Notes under the pieces: model-generated
Told to the model about the DNA's origin: nothing
Seen by the model: only the letters and a program-made list of their open reading frames with translations
The model's database searches: none
Position numbers and translations under genes: made by a program
Shown: one piece after another, positions 35,614 through 45,529 of the stretch
Position numbering within the stretch: position 1 is the first letter of the stretch
Layout: the number at the start of each line of letters is the position of its first letter
Assembly: GCF_900116175.1 (NCBI RefSeq)
Contig: NZ_FPCH01000001.1
Span: 1,366,501-1,430,500, forward strand
Source of the DNA: Hyphomicrobium facile
GTDB taxonomy: Bacteria; Pseudomonadota; Alphaproteobacteria; Rhizobiales; Hyphomicrobiaceae
Length of the DNA stretch: 64,000 bases
Direction: 5' to 3'

Positions 35614-36574
35614 TAGCGTCTCCGTGATCATTTGCGTCCATTCCGACAAGCGTTGGGACGCCATTTTCGAGGCGGTTCACTCGGTCCGGTCTCAGAGCCG
35701 TCCGGTCCTCGAAACGCTGATTGTCGTCGATCACAACGCCGAACTGGAAAGGCGCCTCGAAGAATCGCTCCCGGGCGTCACTGTCGTTCCCAATAGCCAG
35801 GATCGGGGGTTGTCCGGCGCCCGCAACACCGGCGTCGCTCTTGCGAAGGGAGCCCTGCTGCTATTCCTCGATGACGATGCTGCTCTCGAACCGGATTGGG
35901 TTCGCGAAGCCATGAAGCATTTCGGCAGCGGCAAGACTATGGGCGTCACGAGTCGCATCGTACCGCAATGGCAAGGGATCAGACCGTTTTGGTTTCCGGA
36001 TGAGTTTCTTTGGGTCGTGGGCTGCACGTACGAAGGCATGCGGCCCGGAGCTGTAAGGAATCTCATCGGGGCTGCCATGTGCGTCCGGCGCGATCTGTTC
36101 AGCAGCGTCGGCGGTTTTAATCATCGTCTCGGCCGGAGCGGCGGCCGGCTACCGATGGGCTGCGAAGAAACAGAGCTCTGCATCCGCGCTGGGGCGGCCT
36201 TTCCAGGAAGCGCATTTATCTTCGATGCAAAGCCTTGTGCTTTCCACGTCGTTGGCGATGAACGCCTGACAGTTGGCTATTTCATTCGCAGGTGTTTTGC
36301 GGAAGGCAAATCGAAGGCGGCGCTTGCGGCGGTCGCACCGCCATCGGCGGCACTTTCAACCGAACGACGGTATGTCTTGAGTGTGCTTCCGCGCGGGGTT
36401 CTACGCGGAATGTCGGCATTCTTTCACGGTGACATCGGAGGCCTCGGCCGGGCCAGCGCAATCATCGGCGGCTTCATCGCGACGCTCGTTGGCTACCTGA
36501 GCGGAATGGGATTTCGCAAGGGTGGTCGTCTTGCGCACCCGCTTGTTCTGCGCGGGTCGGGAGAGCCGCGATGA
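35600..36574 (+). CDS. glycosyltransferase family 2
   Basis: A 324-residue GT-A enzyme: VSVIICVHSDKRWDAIFEAV, LETLIVVDHNAELERRLEES, NSQDRGLSGARNTGVALAKG and the DXD-like LLFLDDDAALEPDWV. The C-terminal part carries EETELCIRAG, typical of rhamnosyl- or galactosyl-type GT2. ATG 35600 is inside the end of the previous gene (14-base overlap). Confidence 0.88.
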   Translation: MSACDSVSVIICVHSDKRWDAIFEAVHSVRSQSRPVLETLIVVDHNAELERRLEESLPGVTVVPNSQDRGLSGARNTGVALAKGALLLFLDDDAALEPDWVREAMKHFGSGKTMGVTSRIVPQWQGIRPFWFPDEFLWVVGCTYEGMRPGAVRNLIGAAMCVRRDLFSSVGGFNHRLGRSGGRLPMGCEETELCIRAGAAFPGSAFIFDAKPCAFHVVGDERLTVGYFIRRCFAEGKSKAALAAVAPPSAALSTERRYVLSVLPRGVLRGMSAFFHGDIGGLGRASAIIGGFIATLVGYLSGMGFRKGGRLAHPLVLRGSGEPR

Positions 36575-37875
36575 AAAGGCTGTTCCGCTTCTGGATGCCA
36601 CGTCTAAAAAGCGATCTGATCGTGAACCAGACGCTCTTGACCAATGCCGGCTTTCTGACGGTCGCGGCTGCTGCAAGCGCGCTGATGGGCTTTCTGTTCT
36701 GGGTCTGGACGGCGCGTATCCTTCCTCCTGAACGGCAGGGACTTGCTGCCGCGACGATTTCAGTGATGAATCTCATCGCGTTCTGTGGCGAATTCAGCCT
36801 TGGCACGCTTTTGATGGGGCGGCCCGACTCGGGGCGAGGTGTGTACGGATTAATAACTGCAGCCATACTGTGCGGTGTTCTGACAAGCCTAGCGGTGGGT
36901 TGCATTTTTATTGGTTGCAGCAGTTGGCTGTCTCCACAACTGCAATCCATGCTCAGCAGCCACAGTCTTGTGTTTCTTACGGGAGTGGTGGCAACGGCGA
37001 TCGCGATTACCGCAGATGGGGCTGCCATCGGGTTACTTGCGAGCTGGGCCCGTATGGTGCGAGAAATCGTCTTTTCGTTGCTGCGCTTGCTGCTGCTGTT
37101 TCTTGTGCTTTCATATTCCTTGGCACCTCAAGCATCAGCAATTGTATCTGTTTGGATTGCGGCGCTCGTCGCCTCCCTTGGCTGCATTCTCGTTTATACC
37201 GTTTATCATCGCGAGCTGCTCGCCTGGCCTGACTTTGCCGGGCTTAGAACCTATGCCGCAGATATCTTCGGTCATCACATTCTCAATCTTGGCGCACTCG
37301 GACCTTCGATTGCATTGCCATTTCTTGTGACCGTCGTTTTATCGCCGACCGTCAACGCTGTCTTTTATGCGGCGTGGATGTTGCTGCAGGCTGCGATGCT
37401 TGTGCCTGCGGCGGTTGGCACCGCGCTCTTCGCGACGTCTTCCTCCGATCCCGATACAGCAGCACAGCGTTTGCGGTTTTCATTGGGATTGTCGGCGGCT
37501 TTTGGCATCTTGGGCGGCCTTGCCTGCTATTTGTTCCTGAAGCCAATTCTCGGCTTTTTCAATCCACGGTATCCTGAGATCGCCGGCGCAGGCTTGGATT
37601 GGCTGGGCTTCAGCTTGCTGCCGACTATGATCAAGTATCACTATATTGCGGTCATGCGTTTGCAGCGTCGAATGACGACAGCCGCGCTCATGATGTTCGC
37701 TGGGGCTCTTATCGAAGTCGTTGCCGTCGTTGTTGGCGGCTTGAGCGGCGGCCTGTTCGGTCTCACGGCTCTTTGGCTGGTAGCCGTTACGCTTCAATCA
37801 CTCATGCAACTTCCCGCGATAATCAACGCTGCAGGCTGGAACCTACGGTTTGGCCCGCCAGTGGCGCAGAGTTGA
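36571..37875 (+). CDS. oligosaccharide flippase (Wzx-like / MATE superfamily)
   Basis: A 434-residue protein with about 12-14 hydrophobic helices, starting after a short basic N-terminus (LLTNAGFLTVAAAASALMGF, FLFWVWTARILPPERQGLAA). The pattern is that of Wzx-type lipid-linked repeat-unit flippases, which implies Wzx/Wzy-dependent assembly. ATG overlaps the GT2 stop by four bases (ATGA). Alternatively a teichuronic/polysaccharide exporter of the same superfamily. Confidence 0.82.
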   Translation: MKRLFRFWMPRLKSDLIVNQTLLTNAGFLTVAAAASALMGFLFWVWTARILPPERQGLAAATISVMNLIAFCGEFSLGTLLMGRPDSGRGVYGLITAAILCGVLTSLAVGCIFIGCSSWLSPQLQSMLSSHSLVFLTGVVATAIAITADGAAIGLLASWARMVREIVFSLLRLLLLFLVLSYSLAPQASAIVSVWIAALVASLGCILVYTVYHRELLAWPDFAGLRTYAADIFGHHILNLGALGPSIALPFLVTVVLSPTVNAVFYAAWMLLQAAMLVPAAVGTALFATSSSDPDTAAQRLRFSLGLSAAFGILGGLACYLFLKPILGFFNPRYPEIAGAGLDWLGFSLLPTMIKYHYIAVMRLQRRMTTAALMMFAGALIEVVAVVVGGLSGGLFGLTALWLVAVTLQSLMQLPAIINAAGWNLRFGPPVAQS

Positions 37876-37885
37876 GGAGTCGGCC

Positions 37886-39100
37886 ATGCAAAGACGCTCC
37901 GCTATTGTTCTCGTGTCACTGGTCATCTTATCGCTTCTGCTGCTGCCGGCTCACCTTTCCTATGGTGTGGATCGATCGCCGTTTGTAACTCGGAGCGGAA
38001 CTCATTTTGCTGTCGATGGGATTCCTTTCTACGTTGCCGGCGTCAACAATCACTATCTTCCCTACGGATCGCTGCAGGAGGTGACCGACGTTCTCGATGA
38101 CGCCGTCGCGATGCATGCCAATGTCATACGGACGTTCATTCAGCCGGTGATAGGATCGCTCGATAATGATGTGCCCGCCATTTGGGATTGGAGAAGCACG
38201 GCTGAGACGAGCAATCTCGGAGTTCACGGCGTCTACATGCTCTATTGGGATGCAACGCAATCCCGGATGGCTATCAATGATGGCGCGAACGGCATGCGCC
38301 GCATCGACTTTCTTCTCGAGGAGGCTCGCAAGCGGAACCTCAAGGTTATTCTGGCATTTCTAGATTTCTGGTCATACACGGGCGGCGCCCAACAGATGCG
38401 CGCTTGGTACGGCAGCGACGACACTTACACGTTCTTTGCGAAGGACCCGCGGACGACCGCCGACTACAAGAACTGGGTCCAGGCAGTCATCACGCGGGAG
38501 AATAGTATCAACGGCAAGCGCTATGCCGACGATCCGACCATCTTCGCTTGGGAGCTGATGAACGAACCGGACATCCATCCGATTCCACTTCTCCGATCAT
38601 GGTTGGCCGATATGGCTCAATTCGTGAAATCGCACGATCGCAATCACTTGCTCGCGAGCGGTCACGGCAATTCGAACGGGGATTTCTTTGATCTCCAAAC
38701 CGAGGGCATCGATTTCGGCACTTGGCACGGTTACCCGCGTTTCAACGACATAACTCCCGCCGAAATGAACGAGCGCATCAATGCGTTCTGCGCGATCGGC
38801 GCGAGATACAACAAGCCTGTGCTGCTCGAGGAGTTTGGTTTGTCCAGGGTTCACGAGGACCAGATCGGCGTCTACCAAAGCTGGCTGAATACGATCTATC
38901 AGAACCAAGACTGCTCCGGCTGGATGGTCTGGCGTCTTGTCTCGCGGCAGGAAAGCGGGAAGTATCCGGATGACTCGGTCGATGGGTTCGATATTCACAA
39001 CGATGATAGTCCGTTGTGGCGCCTCATGCAGGCGGCAGCCGTGCGGCAAATTTCGAAGCCCACTCTTTCTTTTTCAATTCAAGATCCATCAACCAAATAA
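37886..39100 (+). CDS. secreted glycoside hydrolase family 5 (beta-mannanase-like)
   Basis: A 404-residue exported enzyme. Signal peptide through residue ~28 (QRRSAIVLVSLVILSLLLLP). The GH5 barrel shows FAVDGIPFYVAGVNNHYLPY, the acid/base in AWELMNEPD (E227) and the nucleophile in LLEEFG (E316). Family 5 subgroup 7 mannanases look similar, but the substrate is not determinable. In this locus it may trim or release the exopolysaccharide. ATG 37886 with GAGGAG (37874-37879) upstream. Confidence 0.85.
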   Translation: MQRRSAIVLVSLVILSLLLLPAHLSYGVDRSPFVTRSGTHFAVDGIPFYVAGVNNHYLPYGSLQEVTDVLDDAVAMHANVIRTFIQPVIGSLDNDVPAIWDWRSTAETSNLGVHGVYMLYWDATQSRMAINDGANGMRRIDFLLEEARKRNLKVILAFLDFWSYTGGAQQMRAWYGSDDTYTFFAKDPRTTADYKNWVQAVITRENSINGKRYADDPTIFAWELMNEPDIHPIPLLRSWLADMAQFVKSHDRNHLLASGHGNSNGDFFDLQTEGIDFGTWHGYPRFNDITPAEMNERINAFCAIGARYNKPVLLEEFGLSRVHEDQIGVYQSWLNTIYQNQDCSGWMVWRLVSRQESGKYPDDSVDGFDIHNDDSPLWRLMQAAAVRQISKPTLSFSIQDPSTK

Positions 39101-39147
39101 ACCAACGACATTTGCCGCCGCGAACTTTTTGAATCATTCTGACCCGT

Positions 39148-39162
39148 AATACTGCGAGTATT
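39148..39162. repeat. short inverted repeat abutting methyltransferase start
   Basis: AATACT (39148-39153), GCG, AGTATT (39157-39162), ending two bases before the ATG at 39165, where the ribosome would bind. Could modulate translation. Confidence 0.35.
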
Positions 39163-39164
39163 TT

Positions 39165-39935
39165 ATGACGATAGAACATACTGCAAACGGCAATCCACGC
39201 GGCACGCGCCAAGAGATCGATGCCTTGAGAGGCACAGGTCTTCTTCAGTCCAGGGATGAATGGGCAGCTCGCAACGACGAGTTGTCGGCTTCGTTGAACC
39301 AGCTCATTCGGAGGTATCGCCTCGCCAGGACCGACAATGCCCTGGACGTCGGCTGTATGTCGGGCGAGCTGACAGATCGTTACGGCGAAGGTTTGAATCT
39401 CAGCTGGTCGGGCATCGATCCGGATATTCCTGAAAGCAAAATTTCCCGCAACGGCGCGCGTCTCTATCCAGGCTTCGGTCACCAGCTGGCTTTTCCCAAT
39501 GATCACTTCGACTGCGTTACCTTTGCGAACGTCTATGAACATGTGCCGCCTGCACTGCGCGCTGCGACATTAGCGGAGATCTACCGCTGTTTGACGCCGG
39601 GGGGCATTCTCGTCGGACAATTGCCGAACCCATACTTTCCTATCGAGTCGCACAGTCGCTTGCCGTTCCTTGGTGTGTTGCCGCGACCGCTTCAGCGCGT
39701 GTATTGGCGGCTGACGCCCACGGGGTGGGATTTCGAGAAGGCGCATTTTTTCAGCGTCTCGATGAACGATCTTAAGCGAAGAGCGCAGGCGTGCGGCTTC
39801 GAAGTCATTGCTGTGCGAAATTTCAACTACTCGGTGCGTGCGATACCAAAATCGGTGCACTGGCTCGCTGCCATTCATTCGCGCCTTGGAATCCTTCCCT
39901 GGGCTTGGCAGTTCGCATTTCGAAAGCCGCTGTAA
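39165..39935 (+). CDS. SAM-dependent methyltransferase, class I
   Basis: A 256-residue enzyme. The SAM-binding core is ALDVGCMSGELTDRYGEGLN, with acidic WSGIDPDIPESK and the DHFDCVTFANVYEHVPPALR post-II strand. It is of the Methyltransf_11 kind and may O-methylate a sugar of the polysaccharide. The ribosome site is weak and the leader has a short hairpin. Preceded by the GH5 gene by 64 bases. Confidence 0.82.
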   Translation: MTIEHTANGNPRGTRQEIDALRGTGLLQSRDEWAARNDELSASLNQLIRRYRLARTDNALDVGCMSGELTDRYGEGLNLSWSGIDPDIPESKISRNGARLYPGFGHQLAFPNDHFDCVTFANVYEHVPPALRAATLAEIYRCLTPGGILVGQLPNPYFPIESHSRLPFLGVLPRPLQRVYWRLTPTGWDFEKAHFFSVSMNDLKRRAQACGFEVIAVRNFNYSVRAIPKSVHWLAAIHSRLGILPWAWQFAFRKPL

Positions 39936-39981
39936 TTTTTTTTCAGTTTTCAAATTAAGACCGGGGATCTTCCTGACGATC

Positions 39982-40875
39982 ATGAACGATAACGCGCCAC
40001 TCACCAGAGCTATTTGCCGGGAGATCGAGGAAGCAGATCTCGACGGAGTTGCAGACCTTCTTGCAAAAGGTTTCCCAAGTTACGATCGCGCAGTTTGGAA
40101 GGGCGTCTGTCAGCGTTTGGCCGATCGACCGTGGCCCGGCGGCTTTCCAAGATTTGGATGGATGTTGGAAAGTAAAGGCCGTGTTGTCGGCAGCATTTTC
40201 ACAATTTTCACCGCGGTCCCCTTAGAGCGGCGCGTTGAGATCCGTTGCAGTACGTCAAGTTGGTTTGTGGAGGCGAAATTTCGTGGCCAAGGCTTCCGCT
40301 TGGCGCGGCAAGCAGCCAAATTCAACGACGTCATTTATTTCAATCCAACACCCGGCGCCGGCACGCGTCCTGTCCTCGATCATCTGGGCTTCGCGCCTTA
40401 TTGCAGAGGACATTTCTTAGCGGTTGCGGCGGCGAGTCCTACTCGGGGGTCTGCGCACATCTGCGATTATGCCGATTACAATTCCAAGGGCTCAAGGCTT
40501 TCGCCCGCAGATGCTGCGTTGCTGGCGGATCACAGCAATTACGGCTGTATCAGTCTGGTGTGCGAAGCGGGCGATATGGCACTTCCGTTCGTATTCCTGA
40601 GGCGCAGGCAGTATGTTTCCTATGCGCAGTTGATCTACTGCAGGCAGCCTTCCGACATCATCAAATACGCAGGACTTATCGGCCGGCATCTTCTCAAGCG
40701 GGGCATCCCGCTTCTGGCGATCGATTGTAATGGCCCCATCAAGGGATTGATCGGGCATTTCATGGATAACAAGCCGAAATTCTTCAAAGGGCAGAGGGCC
40801 CCGCGACTTGGTGACTTGGCCTATAGTGAGTTGGCCTTCTTCGGCGATTATGTCAGCGGATTCCGCGCCGAATAA
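39982..40875 (+). CDS. GNAT-family acyltransferase-like protein
   Basis: A 297-residue protein whose first half has a GNAT fold: AICREIEEADLDGVADLLAK, RVVGSIFTIFTAVPLERRVE, and RGQGFRLARQAAKFNDVIYF at the acetyl-CoA pyrophosphate loop (partly matching R/Q-x-x-G-x-G/A). The C-terminal half is not recognised. It may acetylate or otherwise acylate a polysaccharide sugar. ATG 39982 is preferred over the in-frame ATG at 39808 inside the methyltransferase gene. Confidence 0.7.
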   Translation: MNDNAPLTRAICREIEEADLDGVADLLAKGFPSYDRAVWKGVCQRLADRPWPGGFPRFGWMLESKGRVVGSIFTIFTAVPLERRVEIRCSTSSWFVEAKFRGQGFRLARQAAKFNDVIYFNPTPGAGTRPVLDHLGFAPYCRGHFLAVAAASPTRGSAHICDYADYNSKGSRLSPADAALLADHSNYGCISLVCEAGDMALPFVFLRRRQYVSYAQLIYCRQPSDIIKYAGLIGRHLLKRGIPLLAIDCNGPIKGLIGHFMDNKPKFFKGQRAPRLGDLAYSELAFFGDYVSGFRAE

Positions 40876-41355
40876 AAAAGGCGTTTGCCTGTGGTCGGCG
40901 GCGTTTCGCCGAATTCCGAAAACAAATGCGCGAATGGAATTGCATCTCCGTGCGGCCGATATGCGGCTCGCCGAAGAATGTTGGAATATTGAATCAACAT
41001 TAATCCTTCTTTCACCCCTGCTGGATAAAACAATCATCGCTACTTAATGCGTCGAAAAATTATTGATGAGTGTAAGCCGCCTTTTGCGGTTGATTGAATT
41101 CACAGCAGCGCGGATTTTTGTTCTCATATTCTCGCAGAGATAATTGTCAGTCGATTTCTTGATTTCGCGGCCTGTCAGGCTGCTGTTCTCGAATTGGTAG
41201 ATCTGTTCATCGGTATTTCTGCGCGGCGGTAATGTTCGACGCGAACGTATGATTTTTGTTGCATTCATTGGGAGATCTAGTGGCGCCGAGGGCATTGGCC
41301 TTTGAGGCCTACGCTAGAAGAAGCTGATTTTTTCTCCAATTTTAGGGGGCATTCC
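40876..41355. other. AT-richer spacer before the type I secretion operon
   Basis: About 480 bases, visibly richer in A/T than the flanking genes. A minus-strand frame of 83 codons (41044-41295) is compositionally plausible but has no ribosome site or recognisable motif, so it is not called. Promoter for the secretion operon is presumably here. Confidence 0.4.
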
Positions 41356-43650
41356 ATGTTGAATGTATCGGCGGGGGCTGGTGGCCTCCCAGGGGAAGGC
41401 GATCTGGGGAAGGACGGGGCCGCGACACCGAAGACGAATGGTCACGCGAAGACTCCGGGCAATATTGCCTACCTCAACCGCGATGAAGCGGGCGTCAATG
41501 CCGCAAATTCAATGGTGCCGTCCTCGTCGGCGAGCGGCTTTTGGGCACTTGCTGCAATAGCTGCGCATTACAGAATTGCGGCTCAGCCCGAGCAAATAGC
41601 CCATTCTCTCGGCATTTACGGAAAGCATTGCAGTAGCGAGGATATCGTCCGTGGCGCTCAGAAAATAGGACTGAAGTCGAAAATTCTGAAGCAGCAGAAT
41701 ATCGATCGCCTGAATGTCGTGCCGCTGCCCGCGGTTTTGCGCCTGAATGACGGCCAGTATATCGTTCTTTCCAATAGGCTTGCCGACGGTCGGTTTCGGC
41801 TCGTATCTCCAATCACGCGTGCAGTGAAGGTGGCGGACTCGGCTGCACTGGCCGAATGCTGGGGGGGTGAAATAATCCTTCTGCGGCGTCGTTTGGCGGG
41901 TGCTGGTATAAGCCCGGCGGCGTTCAATTATCGCTGGTTTCTCGCTTCGATTTGGCGGTATCGCCGTCCGCTCTCTCATGTGCTGGCGGCTTCATTATTC
42001 ATCCAGCTGTTTGCATTGATCACGCCTCTGTTCTTTCAGGTGATCATCGACAAGGTTCTCCCCTACAAGGGCGAGTCGACGCTGTTGGTTATTGTTGGCG
42101 GCCTGGTTTTGCTGGGTGCGTTCGACGTCACGCTCCAATATTTGCGCTCCTATGCTCTCAACCACACAACAAGCCGGATAGATGTCGAGCTTGGTGCGCG
42201 GTTGTTCGATCATCTGCTGCGCCTGCCGCTCTCATATTTCGAAACGCGACCGACCGGGCAGACCGTTGCTCGCATTCGAGAACTCGAGACGATACGGTCG
42301 TTCCTCACGGGCCAAGGGCTGTCGTCAATTATCGACTCGCTGTTTGCGGTCATTTTCATTTCCGTTCTGTTTTGCTACTCGGCGCTGCTCGCAACAATCG
42401 TATTGGCGTCGATCCCTTTCTACGTGGGGATCGCCGTCCTGGTCAGGCCCATACTGCGTCAGCGGATCGACGAGCGCTTCAACTGCGGGGCGGCCAGTCA
42501 GCAGTTCCTGGTCGAGTCGATCGTCGGCATGCAGACGCTCAAGGCGGCGTCGATCGAGCCGACCTTGGGCAATGAGTGGGAAGAGAAGCTTGCTTCCTAT
42601 GTGCGCACATCGTTCAAGGCAGTCACCTTAAGCAATCTCGGGCAGAACGCGATCCAGTATGTGGGAAAGGCGACTACCGCCTTTGTAATTCTATTTGGGG
42701 CGCGCGCAGTGATGAACGGGGAGATGAGCATCGGCGCGTTGGTTGCCTTCACGATGATCATGAACCAGGCTATCGCGCCGATACTTCGGCTCTCGCAACT
42801 TTGGCAAGACTTCCAGCAAGTTCATATTTCGGTAGACCGCCTCGGCGATATTTTGCGAAGTCCGGTCGAGAACAAGCCTCAAGCGTGCGCGAGCCTCGCG
42901 CCTTTGCGTGGTGCCATCAAGTTCAGCGACGTCAGTTTCCGGTATTCGCCCGACGGCAGTGATGTGCTGAGGGATATCAATATCGAAATTCCGGAGGGTC
43001 AGGTCATCGGGATCGTGGGTCCTTCGGGATCCGGAAAATCTACGCTGACGAAGCTGGTTCAGAGGCTTTATCGTCCAGAGCGCGGGCAGATTTTCTTGGA
43101 CGGCATCGATATCGGACACGTCGACACGAGCTGGCTACGACGCCAGATCGGGGTGGTCCTGCAAGAGAACCTTTTGTTCAACCGTTCCATTCACGACAAC
43201 ATCGCGCTTGCCAATCCGGCATTGCCGCGCAGTGCGATCATGTCGGCTGCGAAGCTCGCGGGCGCCGATGAATTCATTTCGAAGCTGCCACTTGGCTACG
43301 ACACGTTGATAGAGGAACGCGGCGCCAACCTGTCTGGAGGGCAGCGGCAGCGCATCGCGATTGCGCGAGCCTTGGTCACGCAGCCACGCATCCTGATCCT
43401 GGATGAGGCGACGAGTGCGCTCGACTACGAGAGTGAGCAAATCATTCGCGCGAATATGCGGGAAATGACGAAGGGGCGCACCGTCATCATCATCGCACAT
43501 CGCCTGGCGGCGGTGCAGTGCTGCGAACGCATTATCGTTGTCAAAGATGGGAGCATTGTCGAAGACGGCTCGCCCATTGAGCTTCGCAAGCGCGTCGGCG
43601 GTGCCTACGCGACCCTTCATAAACTTCAGTTTTCGACGATGGAGGCTTAA
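41356..43650 (+). CDS. type I secretion ABC transporter with degenerate C39 domain
   Basis: A 764-residue HlyB-type exporter. An unusual 50-residue Gly/Asn-rich head precedes a C39-like domain (~55-185) in which the catalytic Cys position is Ser60 (SASGFWALAAI) and the His position is Gln (NDGQYIVLSN), so it should bind but not cut the substrate. Then six membrane helices (FLASIWRYRRPLSHVLAASL...), Walker A GPSGSGKST (555-563), LSGGQRQRIAIARAL, ILILDEATSALD. ATG 41356 with AGGGGG (41344-41349) is preferred over the in-frame ATG at 41302. The adaptor gene abuts it. Confidence 0.92.
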   Translation: MLNVSAGAGGLPGEGDLGKDGAATPKTNGHAKTPGNIAYLNRDEAGVNAANSMVPSSSASGFWALAAIAAHYRIAAQPEQIAHSLGIYGKHCSSEDIVRGAQKIGLKSKILKQQNIDRLNVVPLPAVLRLNDGQYIVLSNRLADGRFRLVSPITRAVKVADSAALAECWGGEIILLRRRLAGAGISPAAFNYRWFLASIWRYRRPLSHVLAASLFIQLFALITPLFFQVIIDKVLPYKGESTLLVIVGGLVLLGAFDVTLQYLRSYALNHTTSRIDVELGARLFDHLLRLPLSYFETRPTGQTVARIRELETIRSFLTGQGLSSIIDSLFAVIFISVLFCYSALLATIVLASIPFYVGIAVLVRPILRQRIDERFNCGAASQQFLVESIVGMQTLKAASIEPTLGNEWEEKLASYVRTSFKAVTLSNLGQNAIQYVGKATTAFVILFGARAVMNGEMSIGALVAFTMIMNQAIAPILRLSQLWQDFQQVHISVDRLGDILRSPVENKPQACASLAPLRGAIKFSDVSFRYSPDGSDVLRDINIEIPEGQVIGIVGPSGSGKSTLTKLVQRLYRPERGQIFLDGIDIGHVDTSWLRRQIGVVLQENLLFNRSIHDNIALANPALPRSAIMSAAKLAGADEFISKLPLGYDTLIEERGANLSGGQRQRIAIARALVTQPRILILDEATSALDYESEQIIRANMREMTKGRTVIIIAHRLAAVQCCERIIVVKDGSIVEDGSPIELRKRVGGAYATLHKLQFSTMEA

Positions 43651-45456
43651 GTGAAAGCGCGCGCTGTCCGGTTGATCGGGTGCCTGTCGTTGTTCGCCGG
43701 CATCCTCGGTATTACCCATCAACTCTTCTTATATTTTGCAGGTGGCGCTTGGGGCGGGCGCCCATCGTCCCCATCCGTCATCGGCTGGTGGATGGACGTT
43801 TCGTCCGCAGTGATGGCATCGGCCCGCAACGCGGGTGACGCGCTAAATGGGCAGCCATTGGTGTTGGCGTTTGTCGAGCTACTTGTTTCGGTTCCGGTGG
43901 CGCTGGCTCTTTTCTTCGCAATATTTTCCTTGGCGTCGCGCAATTCGTTCAGCGGCCTTGCCGGTGCGATTGCGCGGTTCTTCACCAGAGGCGGTTTGCG
44001 GCCGGTTCTCAGAGACCGCGGCGTTGCTGTCTCCCCGGCCACGCGTCAGCGAATGGAAGCGGTGCATCGGGAGTTTCTACCGGCGGCGCTCGAGCTTGTT
44101 GAAACGCCACCATCGCCCATCGCCGTCGCTTTGCTTTGGTTCGTTTGTCTCGGCTTTTCGTCCGTGCTGGCGTGGTCGTATTTCGGCCATCTCGATATTT
44201 ATGCGACGGCGAGCGGCAAAATTCAGCCCAGAGGCGGCTCAAAAATCGTTCAGCCATTGTTGCCGGGTAAAGTCATCGCGATGCACGTTGAAAACGGCAG
44301 TCACGTCAAGGCGGGCGATCTTCTTATCGAACTTGATCCGACCGAAACGGCGGCCGATAAAACAGCGCAAGCATTGGAACTTCAGGCCACGCGAGCAGAA
44401 ATTGCGCGGCGGGAGGTCGCCGTTGCAATCGCGCGTAGCGATACTCTCGCGTTGCGGCCCATTCCTTTCGACGAGAGCCTCGGCGACGTTCTGCGCGATC
44501 GGGAAGAGCACGTTCTCGTGGCCGATGTTGCTCACTTGGTTTCAACGCGTGACAGCCTCGAAGCACAGTTGAGAGAGGCGGGCGCGCGTTACGATCATAC
44601 GACGATGACGGTCGCGGCGAGGAAGAGTTTGCTCGCCGTATTGAAGGAGCGCGTGGACGTAAGAAATGAGATCGACTCGCAGGGTGGGGGATACCGCGCA
44701 AGGGTTCTCGATGCCATGCAGGAATATGAGCGGGAAAAGACAAATCTCGCGAGCGATCAGGGTGAGCTCATTGAGGTCGAGGCAGCCAAGAATTCCGCTA
44801 AGGCCAAAATCGACGAAGCTATTGCGCAGTTCATATCTGAGCAAACGGCGAAGCTCGCCGAGGCTCAGCGCAAGCGCGACGGGTTGGTGCAGGATCTCAT
44901 CAAAGCGACCGTGAAAGAGGCGCAGACGCGGCTGGTGGCGCCGATCGACGGAATGGTTCAGCAACTTTCCGTGACGACGGTCGGACAGGTTGTGTCGAGC
45001 GGGCAATCCCTCATGACGATTGTGCCGGATGATGCTCCAATCGAAATTGAAGCCATGATCCTCAATCGCGACATCGGTTTCGTGAAGGTGGGACAACCCG
45101 TGACGATCAAGGTCGATGCGTTTCCATTCACGCGATATGGGACGCTCGAGGGTACCGTCACGACCATCTCGCATGATGGCGTCGATCAGAAAACGGCTGC
45201 AAATCTTAGCGACGCCGCAAGCCTGACGAGGCCGCAAGGGGCACCCACTTCTACAAATGCCGCAACAGCAGAGACGCTCGCGTTTCCTGCCAGAATAACC
45301 ATCTCGCGAGAAACGATCGATGTCGACGGAGAGAAAATTCGGCTGCGTCCCGGGATGTCGGTGAGTGCCGAGGTCAAGACAGGGCAGCGTCGCGCCATCG
45401 ACTACGTGTTGTCTCCGCTTCGCGAAATTCAATCCGCTTCGCTGCAGGAACGCTAA
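43651..45456 (+). CDS. HlyD-family type I secretion adaptor with extra N-terminal membrane segments
   Basis: A 601-residue periplasmic adaptor. The usual HlyD membrane helix is at 156-177; uniquely two more helices lie at 8-31 and 69-95, so the N-terminus spans the membrane three times. Then KIQPRGGSKIVQPLLPGKVI (lipoyl half-motif), a long coiled coil (VARRE...AKLAEAQRKRDG), RLVAPIDGMVQQLSVTTVGQ and a C-terminal beta-barrel. Bridges the ABC exporter and an outer-membrane TolC not encoded here. GTG 43651 directly follows the previous stop. Confidence 0.9.
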   Translation: MKARAVRLIGCLSLFAGILGITHQLFLYFAGGAWGGRPSSPSVIGWWMDVSSAVMASARNAGDALNGQPLVLAFVELLVSVPVALALFFAIFSLASRNSFSGLAGAIARFFTRGGLRPVLRDRGVAVSPATRQRMEAVHREFLPAALELVETPPSPIAVALLWFVCLGFSSVLAWSYFGHLDIYATASGKIQPRGGSKIVQPLLPGKVIAMHVENGSHVKAGDLLIELDPTETAADKTAQALELQATRAEIARREVAVAIARSDTLALRPIPFDESLGDVLRDREEHVLVADVAHLVSTRDSLEAQLREAGARYDHTTMTVAARKSLLAVLKERVDVRNEIDSQGGGYRARVLDAMQEYEREKTNLASDQGELIEVEAAKNSAKAKIDEAIAQFISEQTAKLAEAQRKRDGLVQDLIKATVKEAQTRLVAPIDGMVQQLSVTTVGQVVSSGQSLMTIVPDDAPIEIEAMILNRDIGFVKVGQPVTIKVDAFPFTRYGTLEGTVTTISHDGVDQKTAANLSDAASLTRPQGAPTSTNAATAETLAFPARITISRETIDVDGEKIRLRPGMSVSAEVKTGQRRAIDYVLSPLREIQSASLQER

Positions 45457-45529
45457 TCGAATTAGGTGCTCAATATCGATGATTATGAAAGTCTGGAATA
45501 AAATATCATAGCTCAGTGGTCAGAATGTT

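Noticed and set aside
41044-41295. Minus-strand frame of 83 codons in the AT-rich spacer
   Set aside because: Composition is protein-like but there is no ribosome site, no family match I recognise and no conserved context.
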